The position numbers and the translations under genes are program-made. A stretch of DNA of 64,000 bases. Source: Pseudomonas sp. N040 (lineage in GTDB: Bacteria > Pseudomonadota > Gammaproteobacteria > Pseudomonadales > Pseudomonadaceae). Within the stretch, counting starts at the first letter, position 1. Each line of letters opens with the position of its first letter. Below are positions 45,720 to 56,355 of the stretch, one piece after another. Location of the stretch: NCBI RefSeq assembly GCF_015637705.1, contig NZ_JADOBE010000002.1, positions 355,454 to 419,453 on the forward strand. The letters run 5' to 3'. The notes under the pieces were generated by a model. That model made no database searches. It worked only from the letters and a program-made list of their open reading frames with translations, and had not been told where the DNA came from.

Positions 45720-46373
45720 TCAGGCTGACAATGGCAGGCTGCGGAACATATCGCCGTACAGGCGGTAAACGACTTTGGCGGTATGCACCACCGCCGCCTT
45801 GTCTACCTCGTTATCCAGCTGATTCATCAGTTTCTTGAAAAACTCGACATGCCCGATATCCAGGCTGCCATGGGATGTCAGGTAACTGAACGCCTGGGCC
45901 GGCAAGCCCAGCTGACCCTTGATCAGCCCTGCCATCTGGGTTGCCAGCGCAATACTGGTGCCTTCCAGGACATGCACCATGCCAAAGAAACTCACCGGAT
46001 TGTGGCGCTGGATACGGTCGTAGACGTAGCTGACCATCAGCTCCGTAGGCAGGTTCGGCGTAGCCGCCCGCACGGCATCGGCATCCGCCCCGCAGGCGCG
46101 GATATCATTGAGCACCCACTCCTGATGACCGAGCTCTTCCTCTATGTACTCGGCAACCGCCTCGCGCAGCCATTCCAGGCGCTCGGGCAGCCGCGAACCG
46201 CAGGCCATCAGCAACGGCGTGGTGTGCTTGACGTGGTGATAGGCCTGACTGAGAAAGGCTACATAACTGGGCAGGCTGACCGTACCGGTTATCGCCTGCT
46301 GGATGATCGGCGCACCCAGCAGATAGTCCCGCTCGGTGCTGGTCACTTGATTCAGTTCGTCAAAAAAATCCAT
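45720..46373 (-). CDS. haem-oxygenase-like di-iron oxidase (TenA/UndA-like)
   Basis: A 217-residue all-helical protein of the TenA/iron-containing redox enzyme group. A ligand set matching haem-oxygenase-like di-iron oxidases is visible: Glu80-x-x-His83 (EELGHQEW), Glu137 (HVLEGTS), and His168, Asp172, His175 (SHGSLDIGH). Relatives include UndA, which turns fatty acids into 1-alkenes, and other oxidases that act on activated or free acids and amino acids. ATG 46373 has AAGGAG seven bases upstream; an earlier in-frame start at 46391 would overlap the ligase stop. The position next to an acyl ligase suggests they act on the same substrate. Confidence 0.82.
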   Translation of the reverse strand: MDFFDELNQVTSTERDYLLGAPIIQQAITGTVSLPSYVAFLSQAYHHVKHTTPLLMACGSRLPERLEWLREAVAEYIEEELGHQEWVLNDIRACGADADAVRAATPNLPTELMVSYVYDRIQRHNPVSFFGMVHVLEGTSIALATQMAGLIKGQLGLPAQAFSYLTSHGSLDIGHVEFFKKLMNQLDNEVDKAAVVHTAKVVYRLYGDMFRSLPLSA

Positions 46374-46383
46374 TGATAACTCC

Positions 46384-47844
46384 TTAGACAACTTCGGCCG
46401 CCAGGCACTGTTCTATGGCGGATTGGTAATGTTCGGCCAGGGCCGCACGGCGCAGACGGCCATTGGCCGTGGCCAGGCCATTGGCGGCAGAAAAGGGTTC
46501 GGCCGCGCGCAGCCAGTGATGCACCCGGGCGTAATCCGGCAGGCGCTGGTTGACCTCGACAATCGCGCCGGCAATTTCGGCATCGGTGGTTGCGGCAAAC
46601 CGCGCGACCACCACGGCGACGTTGGCCGGCAAGGCTTCACCGTGCAACCAGGTCTGGGCGATCGGCAATTGCTGCACCAGTTCGGACTCCACCCACTCGG
46701 GATTGACGTTGCGTCCGAATGCCGTGATGAACTGGTGCTTCTTGCGCCCGTGCAGCACCAGAAAATCACCCTCGAAGTGTCCCAGATCGCCGGTCGCCAG
46801 CCATTCGCCAGTCAGTGCCGGCTCACCGACATAACCGAGCATCCGTGCGCCTTTGACCAGCACCTCGCCATCTGCTGCCAGTTGTACGGCTACATGTTGC
46901 AGCGGCTGACCGACGCTGCCGGGCTGACGCTTTCCCGGAGCGTTAAGGCAAACCACCGACGCGCACTCGGACAGGCCATACCCTTCATACACCGGCAGCC
47001 CCAGCGCTTCGGCACGCGCCAGTAGCTGCGGCGCGACCCGCCCGCCACCTACGGCAATGAAACGCAGCGACTGCGGCAGTGGCAGACCGCGCTCCGCCGC
47101 CGTAACCAGCGCCAGCAGTAGCTGCGGCAGCAGGATCAGGCTGTTTGGCTGCACCCGGTTGAGACTGCCGAGAAAACTCGGCAGATCAAACTGGCTGGCG
47201 CCGCGCAGGCCAATCTGTGCCATCGGTGCCAGCTCGATGCAGGCACCGGCCATAAGCGGCGCATACACGCCGGCGATGTTCTCCAGCAGGGTTGCCAGCG
47301 GCAGCACGCATAAATGCTTTTCCACCCGGCACGGCAGGCTGGCCTGCCAGAGACTGCGCGCCACGCGCAACTGGATATCGGCATCCAGGCAAACCCCTTT
47401 GGGCTGCCCGGTGGTTCCCGAGGTGTAGGTAATCTTTAGCGTGCCTTCCGGAAGGTCGGGCACCCGAGCAGGTAGCCGCTGAAAAATTCCCGGCAGCGAC
47501 TCGTTGAAGCCCCACTGTTTATACAAGGCAGGCTCCGTCGCAATCAGACTGTCGACGCCCGCGCTATCCAGCACATGCTGCTGCTGATCCGGGGAAAAGA
47601 AACCGGGCAGCGGGACACAGACAACCCCCGCACGCAGTGCCGCCAGATCCCAGAGCACCCAGTCGATCCCATTGTCCAGAGCCAGCCCCAGGCGCCGCGC
47701 CCCAGCCTGATGCAGCCTCTGCACACGCGCACCGATTTGGGCCAGCAAACCAGCGTAATCAAGACTGGTATTCGCCTCGACCAGCGCCGGACGACCACTG
47801 TATTGCTGCAATGCGTCGAAAAACTGCTCAAGCACAGGCGACAT
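46384..47844 (-). CDS. AMP-forming acyl ligase (ANL superfamily)
   Basis: A 486-residue adenylating enzyme. Core motifs are YTSGTTGQPKG (A3), YEGYGLSE (A5), WLATGDLG (A7) and GRKKHQFITAFGRNVNPEWVE (A8 hinge). At the A10 position, where most members have the catalytic Lys, the sequence reads NGRLRR with Arg. It is shorter than typical long-chain acyl-CoA ligases (~550). It would activate a carboxylic acid as acyl-AMP; acceptor and substrate are unknown. ATG 47844 overlaps the upstream gene by 17 bases, indicating coupling. Second gene of the operon. Confidence 0.85.
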   Translation of the reverse strand: MSPVLEQFFDALQQYSGRPALVEANTSLDYAGLLAQIGARVQRLHQAGARRLGLALDNGIDWVLWDLAALRAGVVCVPLPGFFSPDQQQHVLDSAGVDSLIATEPALYKQWGFNESLPGIFQRLPARVPDLPEGTLKITYTSGTTGQPKGVCLDADIQLRVARSLWQASLPCRVEKHLCVLPLATLLENIAGVYAPLMAGACIELAPMAQIGLRGASQFDLPSFLGSLNRVQPNSLILLPQLLLALVTAAERGLPLPQSLRFIAVGGGRVAPQLLARAEALGLPVYEGYGLSECASVVCLNAPGKRQPGSVGQPLQHVAVQLAADGEVLVKGARMLGYVGEPALTGEWLATGDLGHFEGDFLVLHGRKKHQFITAFGRNVNPEWVESELVQQLPIAQTWLHGEALPANVAVVVARFAATTDAEIAGAIVEVNQRLPDYARVHHWLRAAEPFSAANGLATANGRLRRAALAEHYQSAIEQCLAAEVV

Positions 47845-48520
47845 GGTGCATTCCATCCGCCGTGTACAGGGCTTCAAGCCCCAGACGCTGGTACAGCCCG
47901 CTATTCAGCAGGCGCTGATGCCCACCCATGATGTCGCCAGCCATGACCTGCGGCTTGGTAGCGTAATAGCTGCCCCAGTCAGCCTGCTCTTCACCCAGGC
48001 ACTGCGGACTGGCCTCGCCCAGCGACAACGGACTCAATCCGAGTCGCTGAAAACTGTTGATCAGCATTGGCGTGCCGGTGAAGCTGATCCAGCGAAATCC
48101 TTGAGCCACCAGCAATTCGGTCAGTGCCACGATCAGCAGGCGTGCACTGCCCGGCGCCAGCGTCCCCAGATTGCCTACTTCGACAATTTCGTTACGATTC
48201 AGCACACGACCGTTACGCAACGCTATTTCCTGCTCAATCGGCCGCTCAAGGTAACGTTCCAGAAACAGTGGCCCGGAGGCCGCACTGCGCAAACCGACCG
48301 CGCCACGCAAGGTGCCGGCGCTATCGACAAGTGCCAGCAGGCAAGGCATGAAGTGTTGGATATGCGCGCCATAGTGTTCAAAAAAACGTTCACGGATAAA
48401 ATCTTCTACCGCGATTCGGGATTTATGGCCCGAATTCTGCTTAACCAGATGCAACGTAAGCGCGGGATCACGCCCGATACGGACCAGCGCTTCGGTTTGT
48501 TGCTTCCACAACTGTTCCAT
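47828..48520 (-). CDS. thermostable-hemolysin-domain protein
   Basis: A 230-residue protein matching the T_hemolysin family first named from Vibrio delta-VPH. The segment NEIVEVGNLGTLAPGSARLLIVALTELLVAQGFRWISFTGT is characteristic, and its strand-turn-helix form resembles the GNAT acyltransferase core, so it may transfer an acyl group rather than lyse cells. It has no signal peptide. ATG 48520 is preferred, with AAGGT nine bases upstream; ATG 48547 and TTG 48556 are in frame. It is the first gene of the seven-gene operon, with a PmrA-type box about 50 bases upstream. Confidence 0.8.
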   Translation of the reverse strand: MEQLWKQQTEALVRIGRDPALTLHLVKQNSGHKSRIAVEDFIRERFFEHYGAHIQHFMPCLLALVDSAGTLRGAVGLRSAASGPLFLERYLERPIEQEIALRNGRVLNRNEIVEVGNLGTLAPGSARLLIVALTELLVAQGFRWISFTGTPMLINSFQRLGLSPLSLGEASPQCLGEEQADWGSYYATKPQVMAGDIMGGHQRLLNSGLYQRLGLEALYTADGMHHVACA

Positions 48521-48570
48521 GGGGACGACACCTTGTTGAGTCAACATGGTTGTCAATATGGGCAGCCAAC

Positions 48571-48587
48571 CTTAAAGCCTGCTTAAG
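48571..48587 (-). promoter_or_regulatory. PmrA/QseB-type direct-repeat operator
   Basis: On the minus strand the site reads CTTAAG-CAGGC-TTTAAG: two hexamers fitting YTTAAK with the five-base spacing of PmrA-family boxes. It lies 51-67 bases before the start at 48520. The operon it precedes ends with a QseB/PmrA-type regulator and kinase, which supports autoregulation. The site is also partly palindromic because CTTAAG is self-complementary. Binding is inferred, not shown. Confidence 0.6.
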
Positions 48588-48801
48588 ATTGGCGGGCTGA
48601 TTGCAGAAAGTCTGTAAAAAAAGACAAAATGCTCAGCGATTCACGACACGCCCTGTGAAAAATTTGTAAGATTCGACCGGTAATTCTCGCGTTAAAGAAC
48701 ATCCTGCTATAAAGTTTGACCGACATAATTAGTAATAGTGCTGACCACTCAACAAGATAAGTTGATGCAGCGATCCATTCAAAACCAAAGGAGCAATCCC
48801 A

Positions 48802-50190
48802 ATGCAAGTGATGAAGTGGAGCGTAATGGCTCTGGCAATTGCCGCAGCAACCTCGCAAATGGCCTATGCCGATGAACAAGACGACGCAACGCCTGCCGAA
48901 GAGAACATCTCCAGCCAGGCTGCATCCAATGGCTTCATTGAAGACGCCGACCTCACCCTGCTGAACCGCAACTTTGCGTTCTACCGCAACTTCAACCATG
49001 GCGCCGACGATCAGAACTATCGCAATGAGTGGGCCCATGGCTTCATGACCACCTTCACCTCCGGCTTCACCCAGGGCGTGATCGGTTTTGGCGCTGACGC
49101 TTTCGGTCAGGTTGGCCTGAAACTGAACAGCGGCGAAGGCACCGGCGGCACCGGCCTGCTCCCGGTTGATGGCAGCAATCCGGAGAAGGGTCAGGACGAA
49201 TACGGCCTGGCTGGCGGCGCCGTGAAAGCCCGCGTTTCCGAAACCGTACTGGCCTTCGGCCAGCAGCGTCCGGAAAGTCCGGTTTTCGCTACCGGTGACA
49301 GCCGCCTGCTGCCTTCATGGGCAACCGGCACCACACTGGCCAGTGATGAAATCACCGACCTGCATATCCAGGGCGGTCACTTCTACTCCGGCAGCGGTTC
49401 GGCCAGCACCAACCAGGATGGTGAGCTGAGCACCGTTTACGGCGGCACTGACTTCAATACTGCTGACTACATCGGCGGCGACTACACCTTCAACGACAAC
49501 CTGAGCATGGGTCTGCACGCGTCCAAGTACGAAGACCTGTGGAATCAGTACTACGCTGACCTGTACCACACCTTCAGCTTCAGCGACGACGTATCGCTGT
49601 CGACCAGCCTGAACTACTACAACACTCAGGACACTGGCGACGCCAACGGGGGCGAGATCAGCAACAACACCTACAGCGCGGCCTTTGCCCTGGCTGTTGG
49701 CGCGCAGACCTTCACTCTGGCTCACCAGCGCGTGAATGGCGATACGCCGTTTGACTACCTGAACGCAGGCGGCTCCGACGGCAACTCGATCTGGCTGGCC
49801 AACTCGGTTCAGTACTCCGACTTCAATGCTCCGGGCGAGAAGTCCTACCAGGCTCGCTATGACCTGGACATGACCACCCTGGGCGTCCCAGGCCTGAGCT
49901 TCATGGCTCGCTACATCACCGGTAGCGGCGGCAATGGCACCGACGCTGATGTCAATGGCGCTTACAACAGCGTTGTTGATGGCCCGCTGTATGGCCACGG
50001 TGGTGACGAGTGGGAACGCGACCTGGAAGTCAAGTATGTGGTGCAGGAAGGCGCGGCCAAGGATCTGTCCTTCCGTGTCCGTCAGGCCACCTGGCGTTCG
50101 AACAACTCGTACTTCTCTGGCGGCGAAGACTTCTCCACCGGTCTTGACGAAGTTCGTATCATCACCGAGTACCCGCTGGACATCCTGTAA
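48802..50190 (+). CDS. oprD: OprD porin
   Basis: A 462-residue porin whose start MQVMKWSVMALAIAA closely resembles P. aeruginosa OprD (MKVMKWS..., from memory), as do GFIEDADLTLLNRN, FTSGFTQGVIGFGADAFGQVGLKL and the end TEYPLDIL. OprD takes up basic amino acids and admits carbapenems. The signal peptide ends near MAYA-D. AAGGAG lies eight bases before the ATG. The position next to proS matches oprD of P. aeruginosa. The upstream 200 bases are AT-rich for this window. A bidirectional terminator follows. Confidence 0.88.
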   Translation: MQVMKWSVMALAIAAATSQMAYADEQDDATPAEENISSQAASNGFIEDADLTLLNRNFAFYRNFNHGADDQNYRNEWAHGFMTTFTSGFTQGVIGFGADAFGQVGLKLNSGEGTGGTGLLPVDGSNPEKGQDEYGLAGGAVKARVSETVLAFGQQRPESPVFATGDSRLLPSWATGTTLASDEITDLHIQGGHFYSGSGSASTNQDGELSTVYGGTDFNTADYIGGDYTFNDNLSMGLHASKYEDLWNQYYADLYHTFSFSDDVSLSTSLNYYNTQDTGDANGGEISNNTYSAAFALAVGAQTFTLAHQRVNGDTPFDYLNAGGSDGNSIWLANSVQYSDFNAPGEKSYQARYDLDMTTLGVPGLSFMARYITGSGGNGTDADVNGAYNSVVDGPLYGHGGDEWERDLEVKYVVQEGAAKDLSFRVRQATWRSNNSYFSGGEDFSTGLDEVRIITEYPLDIL

Positions 50191-50214
50191 GTCCTGTTTA
50201 AGTACTTGGCTCCA

Positions 50215-50246
50215 TGAAAAAACCCGGCATCCGCCGGGTTTTTTCA
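50215..50246 (+). terminator. rho-independent terminator of oprD
   Basis: A perfect 14-bp stem (TGAAAAAACCCGGC with GCCGGGTTTTTTCA) and four-base loop ends in six T, 25 bases after the oprD stop. Its A-run makes it potentially bidirectional. Confidence 0.93.
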
Positions 50247-50383
50247 TTTCCGAGCGGGATCAAACCGGCGAAACGTTAGTCCCGGCCACCGGCACCAGCG
50301 CCATCTGCCGCCTGTACGCGCCGTAACCGGCACCGTACAATGCCCAGCCTATCCCAGCCTTCGCCAACGACAAGCGGCCCACC

Positions 50384-52099
50384 ATGCGTACCAGTCAGTA
50401 TCTGCTGTCCACCCTCAAGGAAACCCCCTCCGATGCCGTAGTGATCAGCCATCAGTTGATGCTGCGCGCCGGCCTGATCCGCAAGCTGGCCTCCGGCCTT
50501 TACACCTGGCTGCCGATGGGACTGCGCGTGCTGCGCAAGGTCGAAGCTATCGTGCGGGAAGAAATGAATGCCGCCGGTGCGCTGGAAATCCTCATGCCGG
50601 GCATCCAGCCGGCCGAGCTCTGGCAGGAGTCCGGCCGCTGGGAACAGTACGGCCCGGAACTGTTGCGCATGAAGGACCGGCACCAGCGCGACTTCTGCGC
50701 CGGCCCGACCCACGAGGAAGTGGTCACCGACCTGGCGCGCAACGAACTGAACAGCTACAAGCAGCTGCCGCTCAATCTGTTCCAGATCCAGACCAAGTTC
50801 CGCGACGAGATCCGCCCACGCTTCGGCGTCATGCGCGGCCGCGAGTTCATCATGAAGGATGCCTATTCCTTCCATGCCGACCAGGCTTCCCTGCAGGAAA
50901 CCTACGAGCGCATGCACCAGGCCTACTGCAACATCTTTACCCGCCTGGGCCTGAACTTCCGCCCGGTGCAGGCCGACACCGGCTCGATCGGCGGCACCGG
51001 TTCCCATGAGTTCCATGTACTGGCCGAGTCCGGTGAAGACGACATCGCCTTCAGCGACAGCTCCGATTACGCTGCCAACATCGAGAAGGCCGAAGCCATT
51101 CCGCGCGAAAGCCAGCGCGCGGCAGCCACCGAAGAACTGCGTCTGGTCGATACCCCGGATGCCAGGACCATCGACGAACTGGTCAGCCAGTTCGGCCTGG
51201 CCATCGAAAAGACCATCAAGACCCTGGTGGTGAGAGGCGCGAAGGAAGGCAGCCTGGTTGCCCTGATCGTGCGCGGCGACCATGAACTCAACGAGATCAA
51301 GGCCGCCAACCATGAACTGGTCGCCAGCCCGCTGGCATTTGCCAGCGAGACGGAAATCCGTGACACCATCGGCGCCGGACCAGGCTCACTGGGCCCGCTG
51401 AACCTGCCGATTGACTGCGTGATCGATCGCTCGGTCGCACTGCTCAGTGACTTCGCTGCCGGCGCCAACCTCGACGGCAAGCATTACTTCGGCCTGAACT
51501 GGGAGCGTGACCTGCCGCTGCCGGCGATTGCCGACCTGCGCAACGTGGTGGCCGGTGATCCGAGTCCGGATGGCCAGGGCAGCCTGGTGATCAAGCGCGG
51601 CATCGAAGTCGGGCACATCTTCCAGCTCGGCACCAAGTACAGCCAGGCCCTCAACTGCCAGGTGCTGGGCGAGAATGGCAAGCCGATCATCCTGACCATG
51701 GGCTGCTACGGCATCGGTGTATCCCGCGTGGTCGCCGCCGCCATCGAGCAGAACAACGACGAACGCGGCATTCGCTGGCCAGCCGCGCTGGCGCCCTACC
51801 AGATCGCTCTGGTGCCCCTGAAGTACGAAACCGAGGCCGTCCGCGAAGCTACGGACAAGCTGTATGCGCAGCTGACGGCTGCCGGCTACGAAGTGCTGCT
51901 GGATGACCGCGACAAGAAGACCAGCCCCGGCGTTAAATTCGCCGACATGGAGCTGGTCGGCATTCCGCACCGCATCGTGGTCAGCGACCGCGGCCTCAAC
52001 GACGGCAAGCTGGAGTACAAGGGCCGCGACCAGGCCGAAGCGCAGGTTCTGCCAGTGGCGGATATCCTCGCGTTCATTGCGCAACGCATTCAGGGCTGA
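50384..52099 (+). CDS. proS: prolyl-tRNA synthetase (bacterial type)
   Basis: A 571-residue class II synthetase starting [18 protein letters not shown]. Motif 2 ([32 protein letters not shown]) and motif 3 ([19 protein letters not shown]) are present, with the YbaK/INS editing domain inserted at ~225-400 and the anticodon-binding domain at the end. Length is the bacterial norm (~572). It is followed nine bases later by a lipoprotein gene, likely in the same transcript. Confidence 0.98.
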   Translation: MRTSQYLLSTLKETPSDAVVISHQLMLRAGLIRKLASGLYTWLPMGLRVLRKVEAIVREEMNAAGALEILMPGIQPAELWQESGRWEQYGPELLRMKDRHQRDFCAGPTHEEVVTDLARNELNSYKQLPLNLFQIQTKFRDEIRPRFGVMRGREFIMKDAYSFHADQASLQETYERMHQAYCNIFTRLGLNFRPVQADTGSIGGTGSHEFHVLAESGEDDIAFSDSSDYAANIEKAEAIPRESQRAAATEELRLVDTPDARTIDELVSQFGLAIEKTIKTLVVRGAKEGSLVALIVRGDHELNEIKAANHELVASPLAFASETEIRDTIGAGPGSLGPLNLPIDCVIDRSVALLSDFAAGANLDGKHYFGLNWERDLPLPAIADLRNVVAGDPSPDGQGSLVIKRGIEVGHIFQLGTKYSQALNCQVLGENGKPIILTMGCYGIGVSRVVAAAIEQNNDERGIRWPAALAPYQIALVPLKYETEAVREATDKLYAQLTAAGYEVLLDDRDKKTSPGVKFADMELVGIPHRIVVSDRGLNDGKLEYKGRDQAEAQVLPVADILAFIAQRIQG

Positions 52100-52107
52100 G
52101 TCACGCC

Positions 52108-53064
52108 ATGCATCTGCCTCCTGTATTCCTGCGCCTTGCTCCAGCCCTTTGCGCCGCCCTGCTGCTGAGTGCCTGCGCCAATCACTTGCCGCAGCGCAGC
52201 GAGCATGAAGCCCGCGCCGAGCGCAAATTGCTCGACCACAGCCTGCAGATCGATGCCGCAGCAGACAAGCCGCTGGAATTGCCGCAGCGGCGGATCAGCA
52301 TCTACGAACAGCAGACCTTCGAAGTAACCGACTTTGAAGTCACCCGCATTTACGATCGCTATACGCCTTATCAGGCCTGGCGCGAGGTGTATGAAATTCC
52401 TGCCGGCGCGGTTGCCGTGGTCGCTGGCGTCGGGGCTAACGTGGTCAACGTGGTGGCACTGGGCAATGTTCCGCAAGCCGCAACGCGCGGCTGGATCGAG
52501 TACGGCATGGCCGGCCTCAACCCGATCATGAATGTGCAATCCAATGGCCGTGCCGAACAGAATCTGGCTTCCCTGAAGGAAGAGCAGACTGGCCAGCACA
52601 AGGAGCAGATCAGCCTGCCCTGGAAGGAGAAGCAGGTACTGGTCAATGCGGGCACGCGCAGCCACGAACTGACCACGGATCGCAAAGGCTACCTCTACCT
52701 GAACCTGCTCGATGGCACGCTGGCCGAACAGGACCTGAGCCGTGTCGACCAGCTGGTCGTGATAGCCGAAGACCCGCTCGACGGCACCCGCCAGGAAGTC
52801 ACCCTGACCATCAGCAAGGCGCTGCGCGGCAAACTGAAAGAAGCCCATGCGCTGATCTTCAGCAACCTTGAAAATGATGACGTTTCGCAATGGGTCTACC
52901 GGGTCAATCGTCTCTCCCAACTGGGCTTCGAGGACGAGGCCAGTGAACTGGAGCAAAGCCTGATCGAACTGACGCGCAATGACCCGGAACTGCAGGACGA
53001 GTTCCTGCAGGCATTGAAGAAGGATGCCGGCCGACTGGCCGCAGACCCCGGCGCCCAGCCCTGA
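52108..53064 (+). CDS. lipoprotein of unknown function downstream of proS
   Basis: A 318-residue lipoprotein precursor with lipobox LLSAC and lipidated Cys near residue 24, followed by Ala/Asn (outer-membrane sorting likely). The central region contains a glycine/valine stretch (AVAVVAGVGANVVNVVALGNV) that could be a membrane-inserted segment, then beta-rich sequence and an acidic C-terminal helix. I recognise no domain. It lies nine bases after proS; pseudomonads have an uncharacterised lipoprotein at this place. Confidence 0.72.
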   Translation: MHLPPVFLRLAPALCAALLLSACANHLPQRSEHEARAERKLLDHSLQIDAAADKPLELPQRRISIYEQQTFEVTDFEVTRIYDRYTPYQAWREVYEIPAGAVAVVAGVGANVVNVVALGNVPQAATRGWIEYGMAGLNPIMNVQSNGRAEQNLASLKEEQTGQHKEQISLPWKEKQVLVNAGTRSHELTTDRKGYLYLNLLDGTLAEQDLSRVDQLVVIAEDPLDGTRQEVTLTISKALRGKLKEAHALIFSNLENDDVSQWVYRVNRLSQLGFEDEASELEQSLIELTRNDPELQDEFLQALKKDAGRLAADPGAQP

Positions 53065-53068
53065 GCGG

Positions 53069-53542
53069 CTAAGGCTGCTGTTCGCGCAACTCAGCCAGCT
53101 GGGCCGCCAGCCCTGCGGCGGTCTGTTCGCCCAGTAGCTGCTTCTGCAGCCGGCCGTGCGGATCAACGATAAAGGTAACCGGCAGCCCCCCGCTGCGCGG
53201 CAACTGCAGGCGGGCCGCCGGATCCTCTGCCAGCACGGTGAAGCCGATGGCGAACGCCTGGATCGCCGCCTGCAGCGCGTCACCCTGCAAGCCGTCGTAA
53301 TTGACCCCGAGCACACGCACATTCTGCCCCTTGAGCTGCTCGGCAAGCAGATTCAGTTCGGGAATCTCCTTGCGACAGGGCGGACACCAGTCAGCCCAGT
53401 AATTGATCACCAGCCACTGGCCTTCGATACTCGCAGCCGGAACCTTCTGCCCATGCTGATCCGGACCAAAATCCTCGGCACAGCCGCTCAGCAAGAACAG
53501 CAACAGGCAAGCCCGCAAGAGCACCAGGAGTTGCACGCGCAT
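53069..53542 (-). CDS. TlpA-like thiol:disulfide lipoprotein
   Basis: A 157-residue exported thioredoxin-fold protein. The signal peptide ends at lipobox LLSGC (Cys21), so it is membrane-tethered in the periplasm. The active site is WCPPC in NYWADWCPPCRKEIPEL, and the cis-Pro segment is GGLPVTFIVD. Such TlpA/ResA proteins reduce periplasmic disulfides, often in cytochrome c maturation. ATG 53542 gives the proper signal peptide; upstream in-frame starts do not. It converges with the lipoprotein gene. Confidence 0.88.
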   Translation of the reverse strand: MRVQLLVLLRACLLLFLLSGCAEDFGPDQHGQKVPAASIEGQWLVINYWADWCPPCRKEIPELNLLAEQLKGQNVRVLGVNYDGLQGDALQAAIQAFAIGFTVLAEDPAARLQLPRSGGLPVTFIVDPHGRLQKQLLGEQTAAGLAAQLAELREQQP

Positions 53543-53623
53543 GTCTTTGCTCCCTAAGCGTCCGCAGCTGCTGTGAATCATGAGGTTACCCAACTCACCG
53601 GATAAAACACCAGCCGCTGCCAG

Positions 53624-54865
53624 TCAGTTTCCAGCCTGAACCGGTGGCTCCTGCTTGTGTTCAAGCCATTGCGCGAGGCTGCCGGCAAACAGGGCCTGCT
53701 GATCCTCATGCAGCACCGCCAGTGCCGACCGCACTGCCGGATACCAGGGCTCATCGAGCTGCTCCGGCAAGCTTTCCGGTGCGGGTAACGGCCATGGGCA
53801 ACGCTGCAGCAGCCGGGACAGGCTGTAATTGTTCAGATCACGGCTGAGCAGCCACTGCTCTGCCCCGTAGCGGCAGACCAGCTTTTCGCGCTCGAGAAAG
53901 TCCAGCATATCCCGCCACTCATCATCGGCCAGTGCCCAGCCGGCCTTGTCCAGCCGGGCAAGAGTGACGCCCAGCCCGGCCTGCTGCCGCTCATGCATGA
54001 CGCGCAGTATCCCCAGCAGGGTCAACAGCCTGGGTAGCCGGCGCTGGCGGGACGGCCTGGAGTAGGACAGGCTGCAGACCAGCTCCGCCCCGAACAGAAT
54101 GATCAGCCAGCACAGGTAGATCCACAGCAGGAACAAAGGCACCGCAGCAAAGGCGCCATAGATCAGCTCATAGTTGGGAAACAGGCCGACATAGGTACCG
54201 AACAACTGCTTGGCGGCCTCGAACAGAACAGCCGCAAACAGCCCTCCGGTCAGCGCGTGGCGCAAGGGAACCCGGGTATTGGGTACCGTGGCGTAGATCA
54301 GGGTGAATGCAGCAAGGCTGCACAGCAGCGGCAGCATACCCAGCATGGCTGCTGCACCAGGCAACGGATGCGGCCCGGAAAGCAGGGAGAAGGAAGCAAT
54401 GTAGGTGCTCACGGCAAAGCCGGCGCCCAGCAGCAAGGGGCCGAGACTCAGAATCGCCCAGTACAGCAGGAAACTCGGCACCCCACGCCGGGGCCGGCGA
54501 ATGTGCCAGATCACATTGAAGGCATGTTCGATATTGAGCAGCATCAGAAATGCCGTGATCGCCAGCGCCAGAATGCCTGCCCAGGTCAGGTGACGCGCCT
54601 GCAGGCTGAAGCCTTGCAGGTACTCCTGCACCGCGGCACCGGTAGAAGGCACGAAATTGCTGAAGATGAAGCTCTGAATCTGCCCACCCATGCCATGGAA
54701 GAACGGAATCGCCGATAGCACGGAAAAGGTCACCGTCATCAGCGGAACCACGGCAAACAGGGTGGTATAGGTAAGCGCTGCCGCACTGCTGACGCCGCGA
54801 TGGGCCACGAAGCGCTCGCAAAGCCCGGCCCAGAAATGCAGGTACTGTTTAACGGTGTGCAGCAT
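53624..54865 (-). CDS. YihY/BrkB-family inner-membrane protein
   Basis: A 413-residue membrane protein of the UPF0761 family. About six transmembrane helices occupy residues 25-270, with the conserved [26 protein letters not shown] and the [18 protein letters not shown] region. The C-terminal ~130 residues are soluble and may form a winged-helix-like domain ([29 protein letters not shown]). The function is not established, and the old label ribonuclease BN is wrong for this family. GGGAG lies five bases before ATG 54865. It is divergent from arsC. Confidence 0.87.
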   Translation of the reverse strand: MLHTVKQYLHFWAGLCERFVAHRGVSSAAALTYTTLFAVVPLMTVTFSVLSAIPFFHGMGGQIQSFIFSNFVPSTGAAVQEYLQGFSLQARHLTWAGILALAITAFLMLLNIEHAFNVIWHIRRPRRGVPSFLLYWAILSLGPLLLGAGFAVSTYIASFSLLSGPHPLPGAAAMLGMLPLLCSLAAFTLIYATVPNTRVPLRHALTGGLFAAVLFEAAKQLFGTYVGLFPNYELIYGAFAAVPLFLLWIYLCWLIILFGAELVCSLSYSRPSRQRRLPRLLTLLGILRVMHERQQAGLGVTLARLDKAGWALADDEWRDMLDFLEREKLVCRYGAEQWLLSRDLNNYSLSRLLQRCPWPLPAPESLPEQLDEPWYPAVRSALAVLHEDQQALFAGSLAQWLEHKQEPPVQAGN

Positions 54866-54953
54866 CAAAACTCCCTGTCCAACCGACTGGCTGTTGGCGA
54901 AAAAACGACAAATTGTACGCGTCATTCCGGTCAGAGCGAGCGGCTGAGGTTAG

Positions 54954-56343
<1,390 letters not shown>

Positions 56344-56355
56344 ACAGCAGGCCGC

